NCBI RefSeq assembly: GCF_026309355.1 | Contig: NZ_JAPJZK010000001.1 | Location: 2,314,501 to 2,378,500, forward strand | Reading direction: 5' to 3' | Length of the DNA: 64,000 nt | Source: Spartinivicinus marinus | GTDB lineage: Bacteria; Pseudomonadota; Gammaproteobacteria; Pseudomonadales; Zooshikellaceae | In this document: piece by piece, positions 57,926 through 64,000 of the stretch | Position numbering within the stretch: the first letter of the stretch is position 1 | Layout: every line of letters starts with the position of its first letter | Position numbers and translations under genes: made by a program | The notes under the pieces: model-generated | What the model was told of the DNA's origin: nothing | Seen by the model: only the letters and a program-made list of their open reading frames with translations | The model's database searches: none

Positions 57926-58172
57926 TATAGCCACAGTGAAAGGTTTTTAGGGGGCTGGCTTACTACTGTAAAGCTAGCGATAGCCACACTAATTGAAATA
58001 AAAAGTGCTAGCTGGGCCGTCGAGCGATGAGTTCCAGTAGCACTTTCTTATGAAGTAAAGCTGCTACCGCAAGTCTTACAGTAGCAGACTTGCCCCCAGG
58101 AGCTTATAAGTAATAAGTGACTGGGGTGAAGAGCGAAGACAACAAACCATAAAAAGCTTTCGCGAAGGCTAT
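57926..58172. mobile_element. MITE-like element, copy 5 (long hairpin form)
   Basis: The 247-bp near-palindrome fills the space between ruvX and pilU. The left end is TATAGCCACAGTGAAAGG running into TTTTTAGG; the right end, reverse-complemented, is TAATAGCCTTCGCGAAAG running into CTTTTTATGG. Inside, the CTACTGTAA module occurs in both orientations around an AGTGCTA/TAGCACT pair. The right end runs into the pilU stop codon (58172-58174). Confidence 0.75.
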
Positions 58173-59311
58173 TAGAACATCTTTCTTGGTTCTTCCTCCT
58201 CTTGAATACTCAACGCATCCGCCACACTGGTTAGGTGATCAGAGTCAGTTTCTGAGCCAAGTTTGATCATCAAGCGTAAGTCGTTAGGTGAGTCTGCGTG
58301 AGCAAGGGCATCTTCGTAAGTAATTTCACCTGCGTTATAGAGCTTATACAATGCTTGGTCAAAGGTCTGCATACCCAACTCATTGGACTTTTGCATCAAT
58401 GGTTTTAGCTCATGCACTGATCCTTTACGTATCAAATCTGATGCAAGAGGCGTATTCAACAGAACCTCCACCACGGCTCGACGAGCTTTACCATCTGGGG
58501 TAGGAACCAATTGCTGGGCAACGATTGCTCGCATATTTAGTGACAAGTCCATCCAGGTCTGACTGTGCCGATCAGCAGGGAAGAAGTGGATAATCCGATC
58601 TAGCGCCTGGTTAGCATTGTTAGCGTGTAGAGTAGCCAGACATAAATGCCCTGTTTCAGCGAATGCAACAGCATAATCCATGGTTTCTCGCGAACGAATC
58701 TCACCAATTAAAATGACATCAGGGGCCTGACGCAGGGTGTTTTTCAAGGCAATTTCAAAACTGTCAGTATCAATACCCACTTCTCGCTGGGTAATAATAC
58801 AGCCACGGTGCTGGTGAATATATTCAATGGGGTCTTCGATGCTAATTATATGCCCTGTGCTATTTTGGTTACGATGACCAATCATGGCTGCCAGCGATGT
58901 CGATTTACCCGTACCTGTCGCGCCTACAAATATGACCAAGCCACGTTTTGTCATGGCTAAATCTTTAATAACTGAAGGCAGGCCTAAGTCATCCACTTCA
59001 GGGATATTGGTTTCAATCCGCCTTAATACCATACCAACCAAATTGCGCTGATAAAAAGCACTTACCCGAAACCGACCAACCCCTCTGGCACTCAAAGCAA
59101 ATTGGCACTCACGCTTTTCATTAAACTCTCGGCGCTGAGACTCATTCATCACACCATAAACGGTCTCACGGGTTTTTTCCGGGCTGAGGTTAGTTTTGGT
59201 GATGGGGACAATTTTGCCATGCACCTTCATGCTTGGTGGCACCCCAGCAGTAATAAAAAGGTCTGAAGACCCTTTTTCAACCATTAACTTTAAAATCTTA
59301 TTAATTTCCAT
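58172..59311 (-). CDS. pilU: type IV pilus retraction ATPase PilU
   Basis: 379 aa, the usual PilU length. PAS-like N-terminus, Walker A GATGTGKST, Asp-box IISIEDPIEYIHQH, Walker B VILIGEIRSRETM and His-box TGHLCLATLHANN. It is an accessory hexameric motor that helps PilT depolymerise pili in the cytoplasm. It lies 152 bp downstream of pilT on the same strand. The final residues (EEEEPRKMF) end inside the terminal repeat of a MITE copy, so the extreme C-terminus and the stop codon may have been altered by that insertion. Confidence 0.94.
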   Translation of the reverse strand: MEINKILKLMVEKGSSDLFITAGVPPSMKVHGKIVPITKTNLSPEKTRETVYGVMNESQRREFNEKRECQFALSARGVGRFRVSAFYQRNLVGMVLRRIETNIPEVDDLGLPSVIKDLAMTKRGLVIFVGATGTGKSTSLAAMIGHRNQNSTGHIISIEDPIEYIHQHRGCIITQREVGIDTDSFEIALKNTLRQAPDVILIGEIRSRETMDYAVAFAETGHLCLATLHANNANQALDRIIHFFPADRHSQTWMDLSLNMRAIVAQQLVPTPDGKARRAVVEVLLNTPLASDLIRKGSVHELKPLMQKSNELGMQTFDQALYKLYNAGEITYEDALAHADSPNDLRLMIKLGSETDSDHLTSVADALSIQEEEEPRKMF

Positions 59312-59463
59312 ACCTGCACCATTTGAAAAAGCAGGAACAACAGTATGCTGCTTAAAGTATCACTTCTTGATTAAGTCTAGTGGCACTTCTCTAAAATAGC
59401 CTGCAACTTCAGAATAAGTACGGCTAACAGCTCAGTTGCTGTCACCCGTCATTTAAAGCTTTC

Positions 59464-60498
59464 TTAAAAGCTATCTGGAATTTTGGCTTTTTCTTTAGCT
59501 GCATCACGACCAATAATGCCTTTTTGCAGAAGGTCTTTCAGGCATTGGTCTAAAGTCTGCATCCCCAAGCTACCGCCGGTTTGAATAGATGAATACATTT
59601 GGGCAACCTTATCCTCACGAATCAAGTTACGGATTGCAGGGGTACCAATCATGATTTCATGGGCTGCCACTCGCCCACCGCCAATTTTTTTCAATAGGGT
59701 TTGTGAGATTACAGCCTGTAATGATTCAGACAACATAGACCGGACCATATCTTTTTCCTGTGCCGGGAATACATCCACTACCCGGTCAATGGTTTTAGCC
59801 GCAGAAGTGGTATGCAAGGTGCCAAAGACCAAGTGACCTGTTTCAGCGGCGGTAAGTGCCAAACGAATAGTTTCCAAGTCACGCATCTCACCTACCAGAA
59901 TAATATCCGGGTCTTCCCGAAGGGCAGAGCGCAGAGCTTCACTAAACCCTAAGGTGTCACGATGTACCTCACGCTGGTTAACCAGACATTTTTTGGATTC
60001 ATGCACAAACTCGATAGGGTCCTCGATGGTTAGAATATGTTCATAGCGATTTTCATTAATATAATCCATCATCGCGGCAAGTGTCGTACTCTTACCTGAA
60101 CCGGTTGGCCCAGTTACCAGTACTATTCCTCTTGGATAGCCGGCAATATCTTTAAACACTTTGCCCATTCCCAACTCTTCCATTGATAGAACTTTAGATG
60201 GGATGGTTCGGAATACCGCCGCAGCGCCTCGGTTTTGGTTAAAAGCATTTACCCGGAAACGAGCAACACCTGGCACTTCAAATGAAAAGTCAGTTTCAAG
60301 AAATTCTTCATAATCCTTACGCTGCTTATCATTCATAATGTCATAAATCAGTGCATGGACCTGTTTATGATCTAAAGCTGGTAAGTTAATTCGCCTGACA
60401 TCACCATCTATTCTGATCATTGGTGGCAGCCCGGCAGAAATATGTAAGTCAGATGCCCCCTGCTTAGCACTGAAGGCAAGCAACTCAGTTATGTCCAT
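59464..60498 (-). CDS. pilT: type IV pilus retraction ATPase PilT
   Basis: 344 aa, standard PilT length. Walker A GPTGSGKST, Asp-box ILTIEDPIEFVHES, Walker B IILVGEMRDLETI, His-box TGHLVFGTLHTTSA and the C-terminal AIRNLIREDK motif typical of PilT. It is a hexameric retraction motor at the inner-membrane pilus base. It diverges from yggS across a 190-bp promoter gap, as in Pseudomonas. Confidence 0.96.
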   Translation of the reverse strand: MDITELLAFSAKQGASDLHISAGLPPMIRIDGDVRRINLPALDHKQVHALIYDIMNDKQRKDYEEFLETDFSFEVPGVARFRVNAFNQNRGAAAVFRTIPSKVLSMEELGMGKVFKDIAGYPRGIVLVTGPTGSGKSTTLAAMMDYINENRYEHILTIEDPIEFVHESKKCLVNQREVHRDTLGFSEALRSALREDPDIILVGEMRDLETIRLALTAAETGHLVFGTLHTTSAAKTIDRVVDVFPAQEKDMVRSMLSESLQAVISQTLLKKIGGGRVAAHEIMIGTPAIRNLIREDKVAQMYSSIQTGGSLGMQTLDQCLKDLLQKGIIGRDAAKEKAKIPDSF

Positions 60499-60688
60499 GC
60501 TGGTTCCTCAATTATTTTTCTTGCTTTGTTACAACTGCAGCTAGTTTTACTACAACAATTATTGGTTACTGCAAAAATTATACAACGCCTGAAGTCAATA
60601 GGCCCTAACATTTTGATTTGTTAGCACATCGTTTATTATCAGAAGAGCTTGCTCCCCTAACATCACGAAAGCTTAAAAGTGTTTATTA

Positions 60689-61396
60689 ATGACCATAGCA
60701 AACAATCTAGACTCTGTTCGTCAACAAATTGCGAAAGCTGCTGCCACTAGCTCATATAAACAACAAGTAAAATTGCTTGCAGTTAGTAAAACCAAACCTG
60801 CTGAGTTAATTCGTTCAGCTTACGAAGCAGGCCAAACTGAGTTTGGTGAAAATTACTTGCAGGAAGCCCTTGATAAGCAGAAACACCTGCAAGATTTACC
60901 ACTGACCTGGCACTTTATTGGGCCTATTCAATCAAATAAAACCAAACAGATTGCCCAGCATTTCGACTGGGTACATAGTGTTGATCGACTTAAAGTTGCC
61001 ACTCGCCTAAACGAAGCGAGAGCAGAAATTGGCACTCTCCCTTTAAATATTTGTTTACAAGTCAATATTAGCAGTGAAGCAAGCAAGTCAGGTGTATCTC
61101 TAACTGAATTATCTGAACTAGCCAGTGCTATTTGCTCGTTACCTCATTTATCCCTACGAGGGATAATGGCAATCCCTGCCCCAACAGAAGATCAAGTACA
61201 GCAGCGTGCAAATTTTGCTCAACTGGCTAGTGCGCTACAACTGTTACAGAAGCAACTACCAGAGGCTCCTCTCGATACATTATCAATGGGAATGAGCAAT
61301 GACCTAGAAGCAGCCATTTTAGAAGGGGCTACTTATGTCAGAGTAGGTACGGCAATTTTTGGGCAACGTCCTCCAGTTAAACCAGAGAATAAATAG
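60689..61396 (+). CDS. yggS: PLP homeostasis protein YggS
   Basis: The 235-aa alanine-racemase-fold single-domain protein binds pyridoxal phosphate through Lys34 in LLAVSKTKP. Other motifs are FGENYLQEALDK, WHFIGPIQSNKTK and LSMGMSNDLEAAI with the phosphate-binding GATYVRVGTAIFG. It buffers vitamin B6 and affects amino-acid pools. It ends directly against proC, with the stop and the proC ATG adjacent. Confidence 0.94.
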   Translation: MTIANNLDSVRQQIAKAAATSSYKQQVKLLAVSKTKPAELIRSAYEAGQTEFGENYLQEALDKQKHLQDLPLTWHFIGPIQSNKTKQIAQHFDWVHSVDRLKVATRLNEARAEIGTLPLNICLQVNISSEASKSGVSLTELSELASAICSLPHLSLRGIMAIPAPTEDQVQQRANFAQLASALQLLQKQLPEAPLDTLSMGMSNDLEAAILEGATYVRVGTAIFGQRPPVKPENK

Positions 61397-62224
61397 ATGA
61401 AAGCAGATAAGACAATCGCATTTCTTGGGGCTGGCAACATGGCCAGAAGTATCATTGGTGGATTAGTTCAGCAAAGCTACCCTTCTCAATCCATTTGGGC
61501 AACTGCTCGCAGCCAAACCACCTTGGATAAAATACCTGCTCAATGGCAAATCCAAACAACCTCTGATAATAAAACTGCCGTGCAACAGGCAAATATTGTC
61601 GTATTAGCGGTCAAACCTAAACAGCTAAAGGATGTGCTGGCAACGTTAGCACCTGTTATTGTCAACAATAAACCTTTACTGGTATCTGTAGCAGCAGGTA
61701 TTCCCACTAGCCAAATTGCCAGCTGGGCAGGCGACAACTCTCTAGCCGTTATTCGCAGTATGCCCAACACGCCTTCGTTAGTAGGTAAAGGAGCAACAGG
61801 ACTTTATGCGAATAAGCATACGACACAGGCGGATAAAGATTTTATTACCGAACTATTTGCTACCATTGGTAACAGTACCTGGGTTGAAGATGAGGAACTA
61901 CTTCATGCAGTAACTGCTGTATCAGGCAGTGCTCCGGCTTATTTTTTTCTGCTACTTGAGTCAATGGTCGCTACAGCAAAAAAAATGGGGCTTACTGAAC
62001 AAGATGCAATTAAGTTGGCTTCACAAACAGCCATTGGCGCTGGTTTAATGGCACAACAAGGCGAATATACTGTTACTGAATTAAAACAACAAATCATGTC
62101 ACCTGGTGGCACCACTGAACAAGCGATTCAGTTTTTTGAGCAAAATGGCTTTAAGTCCTTAGTAAATGATGCAATGGAAGCCTGTTATCAACGCTCAGTA
62201 GAAATGGCAACTGAATACAAGTAA
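61397..62224 (+). CDS. proC: pyrroline-5-carboxylate reductase
   Basis: 275 aa. The Rossmann motif is IAFLGAGNMARSIIGGL; then come VKPKQLKDVL, VIRSMPNTPSLVGKGATGLY and the catalytic C-terminal part with AVSGSAPAYFFLLLES and MSPGGTTEQAIQ. It reduces pyrroline-5-carboxylate to proline with NAD(P)H. No ribosome-binding gap separates it from yggS, so translation is coupled. Confidence 0.96.
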   Translation: MKADKTIAFLGAGNMARSIIGGLVQQSYPSQSIWATARSQTTLDKIPAQWQIQTTSDNKTAVQQANIVVLAVKPKQLKDVLATLAPVIVNNKPLLVSVAAGIPTSQIASWAGDNSLAVIRSMPNTPSLVGKGATGLYANKHTTQADKDFITELFATIGNSTWVEDEELLHAVTAVSGSAPAYFFLLLESMVATAKKMGLTEQDAIKLASQTAIGAGLMAQQGEYTVTELKQQIMSPGGTTEQAIQFFEQNGFKSLVNDAMEACYQRSVEMATEYK

Positions 62225-62266
62225 TCCAACTGTTTACGATTAGCACTAAGGATTAGAGAAAAACTT

Positions 62267-62872
62267 ATGGATACACTGCAAATGGTTTTAGGCCTGATAA
62301 TATGGTTTGTCGGGGAGCTTTATGTACTTGCGGTACTGTTAAGGTTTATTTTGCAGCTGATTAAAGCGGATTTTTACAATCCTATTTCTCAGGCTGTGGT
62401 AAAAGCAACTACTCCACCTCTTATACCGCTAAGGCGCTTTATCCCCAGCATAGCCGGTTCAGACACTGCTAGCCTAGTGCTAGCTTTATTAGTTCAAATA
62501 GTTCTGGTGTATTTAATTTCATTAATTGGTGGAGTGTCGCCGCTTAGTTTACATTTTGGCATGGTAATAGTTGCCTCAATTGCTGGCTTATTAGGCATTC
62601 TGCTTAATTTTTATATGTTTGCAGGCATTATCATTGCCATAGCAAGTTTTATTGCACCAGGTAGCTATAGTCCCGCACTAATGCTGCTTAATCAGCTATT
62701 TGAGCCCATGAGCAAACGAATCAGACAAGTTATTCCACCCTTGGGGGGCTTAGATTTTTCCATTATGGTGGTATTTTTAGGCATTTATGTTCTAAAGCTG
62801 GTAACCGTGAATGCCTTAAAAGGTATTGCTTTAGCAGATATTGGTCTGCGGTTTTTTCTTAGCTATATATAA
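62267..62872 (+). CDS. yggT: YggT family membrane protein
   Basis: The 201-aa inner-membrane protein has two YGGT units, each with two hydrophobic helices and the signature FYNPISQAVVKATTPPLIPLRRFIPS in the first and YSPALMLLNQLFEPMSKRIRQVIPPLGGLDFS in the second (in parts). Its role in membrane and cell-division physiology is not fixed. It is the last gene of the yggS-proC-yggT operon, 42 bp after proC. Confidence 0.92.
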   Translation: MDTLQMVLGLIIWFVGELYVLAVLLRFILQLIKADFYNPISQAVVKATTPPLIPLRRFIPSIAGSDTASLVLALLVQIVLVYLISLIGGVSPLSLHFGMVIVASIAGLLGILLNFYMFAGIIIAIASFIAPGSYSPALMLLNQLFEPMSKRIRQVIPPLGGLDFSIMVVFLGIYVLKLVTVNALKGIALADIGLRFFLSYI

Positions 62873-62892
62873 AGAAGCTGAATATAAAAAAA

Positions 62893-63039
62893 CCTAGGGG
62901 CACTTCTAATAACTGTTTATGGCCTCTGTGTAATCTGACAGGGTCTTGAAAGGCGACTTGTGATGCGTAAGGCTGACTGCCTTTCCAAACAAGCTAACCC
63001 AGTGCAAGACAGCAAACAATTATTAGAGGTGCCCTTAGG
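62893..63039. mobile_element. second MITE-like element with 26-bp inverted ends
   Basis: The 147-bp element begins CCTAGGGGCACTTCTAATAA and ends, reverse-complemented, CCTAAGGGCACCTCTAATAA; the 26-bp ends match at 23 positions. The interior pairs GTCTTG/CAAGAC and GAAAGGC/GCCTTTC, so the whole could fold as one long hairpin. It is unrelated in sequence to the other family and has no coding capacity. Confidence 0.7.
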
Positions 63040-63466
63040 CTATCCGTGCCAAGCACTGCCTGCTAGTTATTTCAAATTATTTTCAGTATAAAGTGAGTAG
63101 TGCTTTTATCAATCACCTATTGACCATCTCAAGTCACAAGTATAACGACACATCGTAACTACTGAGCATAAAAAGACCAACCCTATAACTGCCAAACGAA
63201 TACGACAATTAACAGACTATGTTCGCCCTTAGGCTTTCACACTATTTATACAATCAATTTCCCTTATCGGCTTAAATTCGTGTTATCTATCACAGAGCTG
63301 TAATTTTTTTGTAGTGATTAATTGACCCTTTCCACGCCTCTTCGTTTAATTAAATATAGTGCGGCACTTTTAATTTAGAATATGCAGCACTAGGCCCACA
63401 ACTGGTCTAAAGAAGCTGGCTAAGTATAAAGGAAGTCGCCGCATTTAAGGGTAGTGGTACCAAGCA
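63040..63466. other. intergenic stretch before the dynamin-like gene
   Basis: About 430 bp without an ORF or RNA gene. It should contain the promoter of the downstream gene, but no clear box stood out. Confidence 0.45.
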
Positions 63467-64000
63467 ATGAACACGAGCAGTTTAACAAAACAACTTGAAC
63501 AATATATAGACTGGAAACGGAAAGCCAACAGTCAGCTCTCCCAATATACTGGTTGGTTGTCTAAAAACCAACTTAGTTCCCCAGAGATAGAAGACCTTAT
63601 TTTACGTGCCAAACAGAAGCTGGTTGATGATGCTATTACCTTGTCTTTTGTAGGTGAGTCATCACGGGGAAAAACAGAGCTGATCAATGCTTTGTTTTCT
63701 TCTCAGTTTGGTCAAAAGCTGTTTCCTTCTGAAGTGGGCCGTACCACCATGTGTCCAACAGAAGTGTTATCAGATAAAACAGCTACCAATGCTTATATCA
63801 GATTACTCCCCATTGAAACACGTAAAACTGAGCGCACCATTGCTAGCTATAAAGCATCACCTGATGAATGGGTAACCATCAGCTTACCAGGCAATAATCC
63901 AGCTGAAATGGCCAAGGCATTCAATGAAGTATCGCGTAATCGCCATGCCAGCTATGAAGAAGCTCGGCAACTCGGGTTTAGCCCTGGTGCTTTGGAAGCT
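63467..64000 (+). CDS. dynamin-like GTPase, 5' part
   Basis: 178 codons are visible and the gene continues past the window. After an N-terminal helical region comes the GTPase domain: P-loop LSFVGESSRGKTELINALF and, in place of switch I, TTMCPTEV with the expected threonines. The P-loop has Arg-Gly-Lys-Thr in the GxxxxGK(S/T) pattern. Bacterial dynamin-like proteins act on membranes or in stress and division; the role here is not known. The start at 63467 is an ATG; a frame beginning later, inside the domain, would lose the P-loop. Confidence 0.75.
   Translation, partial: MNTSSLTKQLEQYIDWKRKANSQLSQYTGWLSKNQLSSPEIEDLILRAKQKLVDDAITLSFVGESSRGKTELINALFSSQFGQKLFPSEVGRTTMCPTEVLSDKTATNAYIRLLPIETRKTERTIASYKASPDEWVTISLPGNNPAEMAKAFNEVSRNRHASYEEARQLGFSPGALEA

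Overview
The window is AT-rich gammaproteobacterial chromosome. Its right half (about 41.8-63 kb) keeps the gene order known from Pseudomonas: chpC-chpB-chpA-pilK-pilJ-pilI-pilH-pilG, then gshB, a tonB3-type gene, yqgE, ruvX, pilU, pilT, yggS, proC and yggT. The low GC, together with several huge secreted repeat proteins, suggests a marine Oceanospirillales-type organism, perhaps near Zooshikella or Spartinivicinus. That placement is inference; no rRNA or other taxonomic marker lies in the window.

Left region (1-9.4 kb). The tail of a DUF1624-type membrane acyltransferase faces a cytochrome P450. The P450 diverges from a flavin amine oxidase. Then come a short hypothetical gene, a candidate small RNA with its own terminator, an NMN adenylyltransferase-like gene coupled to nudF (ADP-ribose hydrolysis), a lipoprotein and a small conserved hypothetical. 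An OmpA-type protein and a TolC-family outer-membrane channel overlap as an operon.

Adhesin region (9.5-26.5 kb). Four paralogous genes lie head to tail on the minus strand, and each begins with a LapA/BapA-type retention module. Three of them (1113, 2685 and 944 aa) carry a TAAG di-alanine site like the LapG cleavage site, Ig- or cadherin-like repeats, a distinct candidate ligand-binding domain (L-type lectin, PA14 plus carbohydrate-binding-like, or LamG) and an RTX type I secretion tail. The fourth (385 aa) has neither TAAG nor an RTX tail. All four share a 35-bp upstream box built around GTAC-N4-GTAC, set 62-64 bp before each start codon, which suggests one regulator controls the whole set. 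A DUF2927 gene is translationally coupled to the first adhesin. The overlapping TolC/OmpA pair is the likely outer-membrane exit. The ABC transporter, membrane fusion protein, LapG protease and LapD receptor are not in the window.

RTX region (26.8-41.5 kb). A DUF4404 gene and an unrecognised 278-aa gene precede a 3334-aa calcium-binding RTX protein, which lies 7 bp behind a probable lipoprotein. A TPR/GT9-like glycosyltransferase follows.

Twitching-motility region (41.8-63 kb). The complete Pil-Chp chemosensory operon regulates type IV pili, and pilT/pilU encode the retraction ATPases. The housekeeping genes gshB, tonB, yqgE, ruvX, yggS, proC and yggT sit between and beyond them. A dynamin-like GTPase gene runs off the right edge.

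Two families of short inverted-repeat elements (MITE-like) lie in the intergenic spaces: five copies of one (73-281 bp) and one copy of another. One copy ends on the stop codon of pilU. No tRNA, rRNA, CRISPR array or complete insertion sequence was seen.
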